Shown here: one piece after another, positions 1 to 9,200 of the stretch
How the letters are laid out: every line of letters begins with the position of its first letter
Numbering within the stretch: the stretch's first letter is position 1
From: Symbioplanes lichenis
GTDB lineage: Bacteria; Actinomycetota; Actinomycetes; Mycobacteriales; Micromonosporaceae
Length of the DNA: 64,000 bases
Direction of reading: 5' to 3'
Assembly: GCF_030709675.1 (NCBI RefSeq)
Contig: NZ_JAUZQD010000003.1
Location: 434,001 to 498,000 of the forward strand
Translations under genes and position numbers: made by a program
Notes under the pieces: generated by a model
What the model was told of the DNA's origin: nothing
Seen by the model: only the letters and a program-made list of their open reading frames with translations
Database searches by the model: none

Positions 1-2668
1 CCTTGGCGATGTCCTGGACCTGCTTGCCGAAGCGCTTGCCGAGCGGCCGGAAGTTGGCCTTCGCGGTGGTGTCGACGAGCGAGTCGCCCGCCGAGGCCAC
101 GTCGAGGACCAGGCCGACGTTGAGCTCGGAGGCGATCTCGGCCAGCAGGTCGGGGTGCAGCGCGCCGAAGCCGGGGCCGGACGCGAGGGCCCGCGACAGC
201 GGCTGGCGGGTCTTGACGCCCGACTCCGCGCGAGCCGTGCGACCCAGCTCGACCAGGCGCCGGACCAGCACCATCTGCTCACCGAGGCGCTCGTCGACCA
301 GGTCTTCCACGACCGAGGGGTACGCGGCCAGGTGCACCGACGTCGCCGCGGTCGGGTCCACCGGGGCGACCATGTCCTGCCACACCCGCTCGGTGATGAA
401 CGGGGTGATCGGCGCCAGGAGCAACGTCACCGTGCGGAGCGCCTCGTGCAGCGTGGCGAGGGCCGCCGCGTCGCCCCGCCAGAAACGGCGGCGGCTGCGG
501 CGCACGTACCAGTTGGACAGGTCGTCGACGAAGGCCGCGAGCAGCTTGCCGGCCTCCTGGGTGTCGAACGCCGCCATGGCCTCGTCGACCCGGCGGACCA
601 GCAGGTTGAGCTCGGACAGCACCCAGCGGTCCAGCACCGGGCGGTCGGCCGGCGCCGGGTCGGCGGCCGAGGGAGACCACCCAGCGGTACGCCCGTAGAG
701 CGCCTGGAAAGCCGCCGTGTTCCAGTACGTCAGCAGGGTCTTGCGTACCACCTCCTGCAAGGTGTTGTGACCCACCCGGCGCTGCGCCCAGGGTGACCCG
801 GACGCGGCCATGAACCACCGCACCGCGTCGGCGCCGTGCCGCTCGAGCAGCGGGATCGGCTCGAGGATGTTGCCCAGGTGCTTGGACATCTTGCGGCCGT
901 CCTCGGCCATGATGTGCCCGAGGCAGACCACATTCTCGTACGGCGACTTGTCGAACACCAGCGTGCCGATCGCCATCAGCGTGTAGAACCAGCCACGCGT
1001 CTGGTCGATCGCCTCGGAGATGAACTGGGCGGGGAAGCTGCGCTCGAACAGCTCCTTGTTCTTGTACGGGTAGCCGAACTGCGCGAATGGCATCGACCCG
1101 CTGTCGTACCAGGCGTCGATGACGTCCGGCACTCGCGTGGCGGTCGCTCCGCACTCGCCGCACGGGAACGTCACGGCGTCGATGAACGGCCGGTGCGGGT
1201 CGAGCCCGGACAGATCACTGCCCGTCTTCTCTGACAACTCCGCCAGTGATCCGACACACGTCAGGTGGCCCTCGGCGCAGCGCCAGATCGGCAGGGGAGT
1301 GCCCCAGTAGCGCGAGCGGGACAGCGCCCAGTCGACGTTGTTCTTGAGCCAGTCGCCGTACCGGCCGTGCTTGATGGTCTCGGGCTGCCACGTGGTGGCC
1401 TCATTTTCCCGGATCATCTGCTCGCGGACGGCGGTGGTGCGCACGTACCACGACGGCTGCGCGTAGTAGATCAGGTGCGTGTGGCAGCGCCAGCAGTGCG
1501 GGTAGCTGTGCTCGTACTGCAGCTCACGGAAGAGCAGCCCGCGCGCCTGGAGGTCGGTGACCAGCGCCGGGTCCGCGGACTTGAAGAACTGCCCGCCGAC
1601 CAGCGGCAGCTGCGGCTCGAAGGTGCCGTCCGGGCGGACCGGGTTGACCATGGGCAGCCCGTACGCCCGGCAGCTGGCCAGGTCGTCCGCGCCGAACGCG
1701 GGGGACTGGTGCACGAGACCCGTGCCGCTGTCGGCGGTGACGTAGGAGGCGAGGATCACGTAGTGCGCGTCCGGGATCTCGACCAGATCGAACGGCCGGC
1801 TGTACGCCCACCGCTCCATCTCCTTGCCGGAGAAGCTTTCCCCGGTCCGCGTCCAGCCCTCGCCGAGCGCCTGCTCGACCAGCTCGTCGGCGACGACCAG
1901 CTGCTCGCTGCCGTCGGTCGCGACGACGTAGGTGAACTCGGGGTTCACGGCCACCGCGGTGTTCGACACGAGCGTCCACGGCGTCGTCGTCCACACCACG
2001 AGCGCCGCCTGCCCCGCGAGCGGCCCGCTGGTCAGGGGGAACCGCACGTAGACGGACGGGTCGACATCGGTCTCGTACCCCTGGGCCAGCTCGTGGTCCG
2101 ACAGGGCGGTCTGGTCCCGCGGGCACCAGGGCGCGACGCGGAAGTCCTCGACGAGCAGTCCCTTGTCGAAGATCTGCTTGAGCGACCACCACACCGACTC
2201 CACGTACTCCGGATCCATCGTCCGGTACGCGTCGTCCATGTCGACCCAGTAGCCCATGCGCTCGGTCAGCGCGGCGAACGCGTCGGTGTGCCGGGTCACC
2301 GACTCGCGGCACTTCGCGTTGAACTCCGCGATCCCGTACGCCTCGATGTCCTGCTTGCCGGTGAAGCCCAGCTCCTTCTCCACCGCCAGCTCGACGGGCA
2401 GGCCGTGGCAGTCCCAGCCGGCCTTGCGGGCGACGTGGAAGCCCTTCATCGTCTTGTAGCGCGGGAACACGTCCTTGAAGACGCGGCTCTCGATGTGGTG
2501 CGTGCCGGGCATGCCGTTCGCGGTCGGCGGGCCCTCGTAGAAGATCCAGTCCGGGCGGCCCTCGGTCTGCTCCAGGCTCCGGTTGAACACGCTGTTGGCG
2601 TGCCAGAAGTGCAGCACCTCGTGATCGACCGCGGGCAGGTCGACCTGGGCGGGTACGGGCTTGTACAT
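1..2668 (-). CDS. ileS: isoleucyl-tRNA synthetase, 5' part (runs off window)
   Basis: Charges tRNA-Ile with isoleucine in the cytoplasm. About 889 codons are visible and the C-terminus lies beyond the left edge. The N-terminus MYKPVPAQVDLPAVDHEVL is followed by the class I HIGH-type signature (GPPTANGMPGTHH, about residues 45-57), then WDCHGLPVE, and the KMSKH signature at plus-strand bases 879-893. The GTHH form of HIGH resembles the eukaryote-like (type 2) IleS branch, which family knowledge links to lower mupirocin sensitivity; that is inference here. The ATG is preceded by GGAGGA about 8 bases upstream, and this site is part of the T-box structure described separately. No alternative assignment seems likely. 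Confidence 0.97.
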   Translation of the reverse strand, partial: MYKPVPAQVDLPAVDHEVLHFWHANSVFNRSLEQTEGRPDWIFYEGPPTANGMPGTHHIESRVFKDVFPRYKTMKGFHVARKAGWDCHGLPVELAVEKELGFTGKQDIEAYGIAEFNAKCRESVTRHTDAFAALTERMGYWVDMDDAYRTMDPEYVESVWWSLKQIFDKGLLVEDFRVAPWCPRDQTALSDHELAQGYETDVDPSVYVRFPLTSGPLAGQAALVVWTTTPWTLVSNTAVAVNPEFTYVVATDGSEQLVVADELVEQALGEGWTRTGESFSGKEMERWAYSRPFDLVEIPDAHYVILASYVTADSGTGLVHQSPAFGADDLASCRAYGLPMVNPVRPDGTFEPQLPLVGGQFFKSADPALVTDLQARGLLFRELQYEHSYPHCWRCHTHLIYYAQPSWYVRTTAVREQMIRENEATTWQPETIKHGRYGDWLKNNVDWALSRSRYWGTPLPIWRCAEGHLTCVGSLAELSEKTGSDLSGLDPHRPFIDAVTFPCGECGATATRVPDVIDAWYDSGSMPFAQFGYPYKNKELFERSFPAQFISEAIDQTRGWFYTLMAIGTLVFDKSPYENVVCLGHIMAEDGRKMSKHLGNILEPIPLLERHGADAVRWFMAASGSPWAQRRVGHNTLQEVVRKTLLTYWNTAAFQALYGRTAGWSPSAADPAPADRPVLDRWVLSELNLLVRRVDEAMAAFDTQEAGKLLAAFVDDLSNWYVRRSRRRFWRGDAAALATLHEALRTVTLLLAPITPFITERVWQDMVAPVDPTAATSVHLAAYPSVVEDLVDERLGEQMVLVRRLVELGRTARAESGVKTRQPLSRALASGPGFGALHPDLLAEIASELNVGLVLDVASAGDSLVDTTAKANFRPLGKRFGKQVQDIAK

Positions 2669-2677
2669 GAGTCCCTT

Positions 2678-2880
2678 CCTCCGTCGGGATCGGTCACCAA
2701 CGGAGGGACGAGGCTGTGACGCCCCGCGGTACCACCCTCCTTGACCGCGGACAGTCATCCGCGGCCCCCTCATTTCAGGGGCGCGCTCGGCTCGGAGGGT
2801 GATCTTCGCGGCGTGCACACCGCCGGGCTCCCACCGCCCCCGGCTCGCTCTCGGCTGCGTCCACCGTTACTCGTCCTCGT
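2678..2880 (-). promoter_or_regulatory. T-box riboswitch leader of ileS (translational type)
   Basis: Read on the minus strand, the leader carries the diagnostic T-box sequence AGGGTGGTACCGCG (2738-2725) and, upstream, an ATC isoleucine codon in GAAGATCACC (specifier at 2803-2801). A C-rich/G-rich hairpin around 2761-2782 sits between them. The ileS Shine-Dalgarno region, ACGGAGG (minus strand; bases 2684-2678), is exactly complementary to CCTCCGT just upstream (2706-2700). The SD can therefore be sequestered without a U-tract terminator. This fits known actinobacterial ileS T-boxes, in which uncharged tRNA-Ile frees the ribosome binding site. The 5' boundary is approximate. Confidence 0.9.
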
Positions 2881-2931
2881 CAACGCCTCGCGCGGTCAAA
2901 ATGGTAGCGCACCCTTTTGTCCCCCCGCGAT

Positions 2932-3402
2932 TCAGTTCCGCACGATCCCCCGTACGGCCCACGCGCGCGCCGCTCCCATGCGTCCCGGACCGATCAACCC
3001 GCCTCGGGCAGCGCCTCGAGCACGATCCGCGTGTGCAGAGCGGTGGCAGCCGCCCAGCAGCAGAACGATCCGGTCGCCGTGTACGGCGAAGAACACGCCC
3101 AGCAGCACCTTGCCGCCGGTCGGAGCGTCGGCCGGAACGCTGACGCCCGCTTCCTGGCACACCGTGGCCAGCGATCGTCGCAGCCGGAACTCGTACAGGC
3201 CGTGACCAAGCGGCTTGCCCCACTCGGTCGCGCAGACGAGATGTCCCTGGCGGGCGAGAACGGTGTCGATCGCCAGTTCAAGCGGGATGACCCGATAGCG
3301 GTTCAGGGACCGGACGAAGACGGCGAACGGCATCTGCCCGCCAGGTCCTTCGTACAGCTCGACCTTCCAGTCGCCAGCATCTTGCTGTGCATGAACTGTC
3401 AC
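2932..3402 (-). pseudogene. RelE/HigB (Gp49-like) toxin homologue, probably degenerate
   Basis: The predicted product (156 aa) begins with WKVELYEGPGGQMPFAVFV and continues with KPLGHGLYEFRLRR and FAVHGDRIVLLLGG. This is the usual order of motifs in phage-derived Gp49-like/HigB mRNA-interferase toxins. After LLLGG the reading frame becomes Arg/Ala-rich and unlike the family. The neighbouring frame carries a more family-like helix (TRIVLEALPEAG) ending at 2994, which suggests a frameshift near 3060. No HigA/Xre-type antitoxin gene follows. The start is GTG at 3402, or TTG at 3405, and the ribosome site is weak. It is probably a decayed orphan toxin; a functional solitary gene is not excluded. 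Confidence 0.55.
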
Positions 3403-3461
3403 CAAGCCAGTTCACTTGCGCCTATCAGGCACGCCGCTACTCCGTCATGGCGCGGTCGTCG

Positions 3462-3710
3462 TCACAGGCGGATCAGGTCGGCGATCTTCGCGGGGAGGCC
3501 GGGGGAGGTCCAGACGTGGCCCATGCCCGGCACGACGTGCAGGACCGCGCCCGGGATCGCGGCGGCGAGGGCCTCGGCGTGCGGGAGGGGAAAGACCGGG
3601 TAGTGGTCGCCGTGCACGATCGTGGCCGGGGCGGTGATCGACGACAGCGGGGCGAGGAGGGCGGGATCGTCGCGGTAGGCGGCCCGGTCGTGGTTCGCCG
3701 CGGCCGTCAC
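3462..3710 (-). pseudogene. alpha/beta hydrolase, C-terminal remnant
   Basis: The 82-residue product matches only the last third of an alpha/beta-hydrolase. It has the strand-turn with the acid residue (ATIVHGDHYPVFPLPHAEAL) and the conserved histidine region (VVPGMGHVWTSPGLPAKIADLI). The nucleophile elbow (GxSxG) and the rest of a roughly 250-aa fold are missing upstream, where only a short AT-richer stretch and the iron-box region of the next gene occur. This looks like a gene truncated by deletion or rearrangement. It lies next to the decayed toxin, which marks 2.9-3.75 kb as a scar region. Confidence 0.6.
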
Positions 3711-3762
3711 CCAGCTACGACATAAATCTCTTGCTCTTCCGGCTCTTCCCGGCGGGGCCGCC

Positions 3763-3781
3763 GATAAGGGTAGCCTTACCG
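3763..3781 (+). promoter_or_regulatory. IdeR/DmdR-like iron box
   Basis: The near-palindrome TAAGGGTAGCCTTACC, about 28 bases before the siderophore-interacting protein start, resembles the actinobacterial IdeR/DmdR consensus (TTAGGTTAGGCTAACCTAA). It would repress the downstream gene when iron is plentiful. Assignment rests on sequence similarity and on the function of the gene it precedes. Confidence 0.65.
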
Positions 3782-3808
3782 GGTCGCCGATCAGGAAGAA
3801 GTGATCCC

Positions 3809-4636
3809 ATGCCGAACAGGCCAGTCCGCGCCGCCAAGGAAGGCGTGGTCACGCGGGTCGAGCAGCTCACGCCGCACATGGTGCGGGTCGTCGTGGGCGG
3901 GCCGGGGCTCGCGGCGGTGGAGTGCGGGGAGTTCAGCGACCACTATGTGAAGGTGCTGTTCCCGCCGCCGGGCGTCACCTATGCCGAGCCGTTCGACGTG
4001 AGCGAGATCCGGGAGAGCCGGCCGCGCGAGGAGTGGCCGATCACCCGGACCTACACGGTGCGCAAGTGGCTGCCGGAGGTGCCGGAGCTGTGGCTCGACT
4101 TCGTCGTCCACGGCGACGAGGGCATCGCCGGGCCGTGGGCGCGGGCCGCCCAGCCGGGCGATGTGGTGCGTTTCATGGGTCCCGGCGGCGCCTATGCCCC
4201 CGACCCCGCCGCCGGCTGGCACCTCATCGCCGGTGACGAGAGCGCCCTGCCGGCCATTGCGGCCACGCTCGAGCGGATGCCCGCCGGCGCCAAGGTGCAC
4301 GCGTTCGTCGAGGTCGAGGACGCCGCCGAGGAGCAGAAGCTGGAGACCGCCGCCGACGCCGAGATCACCTGGCTGCACCGCGGCACCACCCCGGTCGGCG
4401 ACCTGCTGGTCGCGGCCGTGCGCGCGCTCGACTGGCCCGAGGGTGAGGTGCAGGCCTTCGTGCACGGCGAGGCGAACTTCGTCAAGGAGTTCCGCCGCCT
4501 GCTGCGCGTCGAGAAGCAGATCCCGATGGCGCGGCTGTCGGTCTCCGGCTACTGGCGCCGCGGCATGAACGAGGACGGCTGGCAGAGCAGCAAGCGCGAG
4601 TGGAACCAGCAGATCGAGGCGGAGCAGGGGGCGTAG
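3809..4636 (+). CDS. siderophore-interacting protein (FAD-dependent ferric-siderophore reductase)
   Basis: This 275-aa cytoplasmic flavoprotein of the SIP/ViuB family reduces imported ferric siderophores with NAD(P)H to release iron. The FAD-binding signature RTYTVRKW lies near residue 80, followed by a typical SIP NAD-binding half with HGDEGIAGPWA, LIAGDESALPAIAATLERMP and the C-terminal YWRRGMNEDGW. The chosen ATG gives the family start (MPNRPVRAAKEGVVTRVEQLTPHMVRV), with AGGAAG about 11 bases upstream; the frame is open further upstream but has no family similarity. The iron box upstream implies induction in iron starvation. It is a single-gene unit ending in a shared bidirectional terminator. 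Confidence 0.92.
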   Translation: MPNRPVRAAKEGVVTRVEQLTPHMVRVVVGGPGLAAVECGEFSDHYVKVLFPPPGVTYAEPFDVSEIRESRPREEWPITRTYTVRKWLPEVPELWLDFVVHGDEGIAGPWARAAQPGDVVRFMGPGGAYAPDPAAGWHLIAGDESALPAIAATLERMPAGAKVHAFVEVEDAAEEQKLETAADAEITWLHRGTTPVGDLLVAAVRALDWPEGEVQAFVHGEANFVKEFRRLLRVEKQIPMARLSVSGYWRRGMNEDGWQSSKREWNQQIEAEQGA

Positions 4637-4649
4637 AGCAACCGTGGCC

Positions 4650-4676
4650 GTGCGGCCCTCGTAATGAGGGCCGCAC
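4650..4676. terminator. bidirectional hairpin terminator
   Basis: A perfect 11-bp stem (GTGCGGCCCTC with GAGGGCCGCAC) closes a GTAAT loop in the 52-base gap between the convergent SIP and oxidoreductase genes. It has no U-tract, as is common in high-GC actinomycetes. Confidence 0.8.
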
Positions 4677-4688
4677 GCGCGGGGCGGA

Positions 4689-6110
4689 TCAGGGGCGGCC
4701 GTAGGTTTCGAGGAGCCGCAGCCAGATCTCGTTGATCGTCGGGTAGGCGGGGACCGCGTGCCACAGGCGGTCGAGAGGCACCTCGCCGACCACGGCGATC
4801 GTGGCGGCCTGGAGGAGGCCGTCGACGTCGGGGCCGACGAAGGTCATGCCGAGCAGGACCTTGCGCTGCTCGTCGACGATCATGCGGGCCTTGCCCTGGT
4901 AGTTGTCGCGGTAGACGCTGGCGCCCGCCACGTTGCCGATCTCGTAGTCGACGACGCGGATGTCGTGGCCGGCCTCGCGGGCGGCGGCTTCGGTCAGGCC
5001 GACCGAGGCGATCTCGGGGTCGGTGAAGACGACCTGGGGGACGGCCCGGTGGTCGGCGGTCGCCACGTGCGTGCCCCACGGCTGGTCGGAGACGGGCTTG
5101 CCGGTGGCGCGGGCAGCGATGACGTCACCCACGGCGCGGGCCTGGTACTTGCCCTGGTGGGTGAGCAGGGCGCGGTGGTTGATGTCGCCGGCCGCGTAGA
5201 GCCAGTCGAAGCCCTCGACCAGCAGCGTGTCGTCGGTGGTCAGCCACTCGCCGGGCTTGAGGCCGACGGTGTCGAGGCCGATGTCGGTGCTGCGCGGGGT
5301 GCGGCCGGTCGCGACGAGCACCTCCTCGGCGGTCACGGTGCTGCCGTCGCCCAGGGTCAGCGTGACGCCGTTCTCGTCGCGGGAGGCCGCCGTGGTCGAC
5401 GTGTTCAGGAGCACCTTGACGCCCTGCTCGCCCAGCGCGGCGGCCAGCATCTCGCCGGCGAAGGGCTCCGACCCCGCCAGCAATCCCGTACGCGCGATCA
5501 GCGTCACCGAGCAGCCGAAGCTCGCGTACGCGGTGGCCATCTCGACCCCCACCACGCCGCCGCCGATGACCGCCAGGCTGGCCGGGATGTCCTTGGCGCT
5601 GGTCGCCTCGCGGCTGGTCCACGGGTCGGCGTCGGCCAGGCCCGGGATGCCCGGGATCAGCGCGTCCGAGCCGGTGGCGACGACCACGGCGTGCCGGGCC
5701 GTGAGCACGCGCTCGGAACCGTCCTTGGCCGTGACCGTCACCTGCTTGACGCCGCTGAGCCGGCCGTGCCCGCGGGCCAGGGCGATGCCGGCGCTGTCGA
5801 GCCAGGAGACCTGGCCGTCGTCCTTCCAGTTGCTGGTGAAGGAGTCGCGGCGCGCGAGGATCGCCTCGACGTCGACCGACCCGGTGATCGCCTCGGCCGC
5901 GCCGGCCACGTTGCGGGCCGCGCGCAGCGCCTCGGCCGGGCGCAGCAGCGCCTTGGAGGGCATGCACGCCCAGTACGAGCACTCGCCGCCGACCAGCTCG
6001 TGCTCGATCACGATCGTGCTCAGGCCGCCCTTGACCGTCCGGTCGGCCACGTTTTCGCCGACCGGGCCGGCGCCCAGCACGATGGCGTCGTACTCATTGG
6101 TCTCATCCAC
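4689..6110 (-). CDS. FAD/NAD(P)-dependent disulfide oxidoreductase (dihydrolipoamide dehydrogenase-like)
   Basis: A 473-aa class I pyridine nucleotide-disulfide oxidoreductase. The N-terminal FAD site is AIVLGAGPVGENVADR. The redox motif GGECSYWACMPSK holds two cysteines separated by four residues, as in lipoamide dehydrogenase and mercuric reductase (there GGxCxNxGCxPSK). A second Rossmann motif (VIGGGVVGVEMA, about 180) and the FAD-closing YAAGDI (about 310) follow. The dimerisation domain contains FTDPEIASVGLTE, but the C-terminal HAVPAYPTINEIW lacks the exact HxHPT pattern of true lipoamide dehydrogenase. No 2-oxoacid dehydrogenase genes are nearby, so the physiological substrate is unknown. 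The ATG start matches the family. Confidence 0.88.
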   Translation of the reverse strand: MDETNEYDAIVLGAGPVGENVADRTVKGGLSTIVIEHELVGGECSYWACMPSKALLRPAEALRAARNVAGAAEAITGSVDVEAILARRDSFTSNWKDDGQVSWLDSAGIALARGHGRLSGVKQVTVTAKDGSERVLTARHAVVVATGSDALIPGIPGLADADPWTSREATSAKDIPASLAVIGGGVVGVEMATAYASFGCSVTLIARTGLLAGSEPFAGEMLAAALGEQGVKVLLNTSTTAASRDENGVTLTLGDGSTVTAEEVLVATGRTPRSTDIGLDTVGLKPGEWLTTDDTLLVEGFDWLYAAGDINHRALLTHQGKYQARAVGDVIAARATGKPVSDQPWGTHVATADHRAVPQVVFTDPEIASVGLTEAAAREAGHDIRVVDYEIGNVAGASVYRDNYQGKARMIVDEQRKVLLGMTFVGPDVDGLLQAATIAVVGEVPLDRLWHAVPAYPTINEIWLRLLETYGRP

Positions 6111-6194
6111 AGCTCCCAGGCTAGGGACACCGGCGCCGCGGTGTGGGCCGGGGCAACGAAAGTCACTACGAAGGCTGCAAGGTCACGTCAGGGT

Positions 6195-6210
6195 CTGCAA
6201 GCTCTTGCAG
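6195..6210 (+). promoter_or_regulatory. MalR/LacI-type operator before the amylopullulanase
   Basis: The element CTGCAAGCTCTTGCAG is palindromic except for its two central bases. It resembles the CTTGCAG/CTGCAAG half-sites bound by MalR-type LacI regulators of maltose and starch genes in actinomycetes. It lies about 54 bases upstream of the secreted starch-degrading enzyme, with a further TGCAAG half-site at 6177-6182. Maltose or maltodextrin induction is inferred. The controlling regulator need not be the LacI gene in this window. Confidence 0.7.
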
Positions 6211-6263
6211 TGATGTTCGTCGACGGGTTAGCGTGCGGCGGTCGTCCAACGAGAGGTCTCGAT

Positions 6264-9200
6264 GTGAAACGGCTCCTGCTCGCTCTCCTCCTGGTCCTGG
6301 GCACCGGCGTGCCGGCAGCCGCCGCGGACACGAAACCCGCGGACAACACCGCGCGGAAGACCAACGAGCAGTTCTACTTCGTGCTGCCGGACCGCTTCGC
6401 CGACGGCGACAAGAGCAACAACCGGGGCAAGCTGACCGGCGACCGGCTGACGACCGGCTACGACCCGGCGGACAAGGGCTTCTATCATGGCGGGGACCTC
6501 CGGGGCGTCCTCGACCGGCTCGACTACATCCAGGGCCTGGGCACCACGGCGATCTGGCTGGCGCCCGTCTTCAAGAACAAGCCCGTGCAGGGCACCGGCG
6601 CCGACGTCTCGGCCGGTTACCACGGTTATTGGATCCAGGACTTCACCCAGGTGGATCCGCACTTCGGCACGAACGCGGACCTCCAGCGGCTCGTGGATGC
6701 GGCGCACCGGCGGGGCATGAGGATCTACCTGGACATCATCGTCAACCACACGGCGGACGTCATCACGTACGCCGAGAACAAGAACACGTACATCGACAAG
6801 GCCACGTCGCCCTATCGTGACGCCGAGGGCCGCGCGTTCGAGGACCGGAATTATGCCGACGGGACGCGCGCCTTCCCGAAGGTGAACACGCGGTCGTTCC
6901 CGTACACGCCGGTGGTGGATCCGAACCAGAAGAAGGTGCCGGCCTGGCTCAACGACCCGACGATGTACCACAACCGGGGCGACTCGACCTTCACCGGCGT
7001 GAACAGCGAGTACGGCGACTTCTTCGGCCTCGACGACCTGTGGACCGAGCGCCCCGAGGTCGTCAAGGGCATGACGAAGATCTACGGCGACTGGGTCAGG
7101 AACACCGGCATCGACGGCTACCGGCTCGACACGGTCAAGCACACCGGACTCGACTTCTGGCCGCAGTTCTCCGCCGGGATCGAGCAGGCGGCGCGGCAGG
7201 CGGGCAAGCCGGGCTTCTTCATGTTCGGCGAGGTCTACAGCGCGGACCAGGACATCGAGTCCACGTACGTGCGCCGCGGCAAGCTGCCCGCCACGCTCGA
7301 CTTCTCGTTCCAGGACGCGGCGAAGACGTACACGGCAAGCGGAAGTGGATCCGCCGAAGTCCTGGCCGATCTGTACGCCGAGGACGGCCTCTACACGACG
7401 CCGACGACCGATGCCGGGCGGCTGCCCACGTTCCTCGGCAACCACGACATGGGCCGCATCGGTGCCTTCGTGGCCGGCGGCGGCACCGACCCGGCCACGC
7501 ACCTGCGCCGCGACGAGCTGGCCCACGAGCTGATGTTCCTCACCCGCGGCCAGCCGGTGATCTACTCCGGCGACGAGCAGGGCTTCACCGGCCCGGGCGG
7601 CGACAAGGACGCCCGGCAGGACATGTTCGCGAGCAAGGCGGCCGACTATCTCGACGACGACCTGCTCGGCACCGACCGCACCCACGCCGTGGCCAACTAC
7701 GAGACCGGCCACCCGCTCTACCGCACGATCGCCACGCTGGGCGCGCTGCGGAAGGCCCACCCGGCGCTGCGGGACGGCATCCAGATCACCCGGTACGCGG
7801 CCGACGGTCCCGGGGTCTTCGCCGCGTCCCGCGTGGATCCCGCCGCCCGCCGCGAGTATGTGATCGCCGTGAACAACGCGACCACCGCCCAGACTGTCAC
7901 CCTCGACACCTGGACGCCGGGCACAGCCTTCCAAGGCGTCTACGGCGGCGCCGGGTCCGCGCGCACAACACAAGACGGCAAGCTGACGATCACCGTGCCG
8001 CCGCTGGCGGCTGTCGCCTACCGCGCCCTGAACACCGTGCCCAAGCCCGCCGCCGCGCCGACGGTGTCGCTCACGGCACCCGAGTCGCCGGCCACCCGCG
8101 CCGACCTGACCGCCACCGTCACCGGCGACCCCCTCGCCCCGGTCAGCTTCGAGGCGAAGGTGGGCACCGGCCGCTGGCAGCAGCTCGGGACGACCACCGG
8201 CACCCATCACATCAGCCACGACCTGACCGGGCTGGCCGGTGGCACCCCGATCACCTACCGCGCCTCCGTCACGAACAGCAGCAGCAGCACCGCGAGCAGC
8301 ACTGTCGGCACACCCGTCGTCGCGACGGCGCCCGGCTACGCGGTCGTGCACTACAACCGGCCCGCCGGGGATTACGAAGGCTGGAGGCTGTCCGTCTTCG
8401 GAGACGTCGAGGATCCGCAGGAGAGACCGTTCGACGGCGAGGACGCGTACGGCCGGTTCGCCTGGGTGAAGTTGAAGCCCGGCGCCACGAACGTCGGCTT
8501 CGTCGTGGTCGACGAGAACGGCACCAAGGACGTGAGCGCCGACCGCGTCCTCGACCCCACGGCGAACCCGGAAGTGTGGCTGCGTCAGGGCGACCCGGCC
8601 GTGGGCACCGAGCGACCGGCCGGCGGCGAGCAGACCGACGCGGTCATCCACTACCACCGCGACGACGGCGACTACAGCGGCTGGGGCCTGCACGTGTGGG
8701 ACGGCGCCGCGACCCCGACCGAGTGGACCGCGCCGCTGCGGCCCGCCGCGACCGACAACTTCGGCGTGACGTTCCGGGTGCCGCTCGCGCCCGGGGCCAC
8801 GGGGGTCAGCTACATCCTGCACAACGGGGACACCAAGGACCTGCCCACGGACCAGCGGCTCGACGTGGCGGCCGCGGGGCACGAGATCTGGGTGCTGGGG
8901 GGCGTACCCGAAAGATTGGTGCCCCTGGCCCGCCCGGCCGGCGGCGGAGGCGGCACCGATCTGGGCCAGGCGTCGGCCGTGTGGCTGGACCGCTCGACGA
9001 TCGCGTGGCAGGCACCGAACGGCACCGACGGCCGCATCCATGACCTGATCTGGGACGACGACGGCGGGCTCGACCCGGGCGCGCCGCAGCACAGCCTGCG
9101 CCTGAGTGCCCAGCGCAACGGCCTCACCGAGGCTCAGCGCCAGAAGTATCCGCACCTGTGGCAGTACGACGCCTTCCGGCTGCCGGCGAAGGACATCCGG

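Noticed and set aside
4758..6263. N-terminal extension of the amylopullulanase frame back to 4758
   Set aside because: The extension is antisense to the flavin oxidoreductase; a signal peptide and ribosome site place the true start at 6264.
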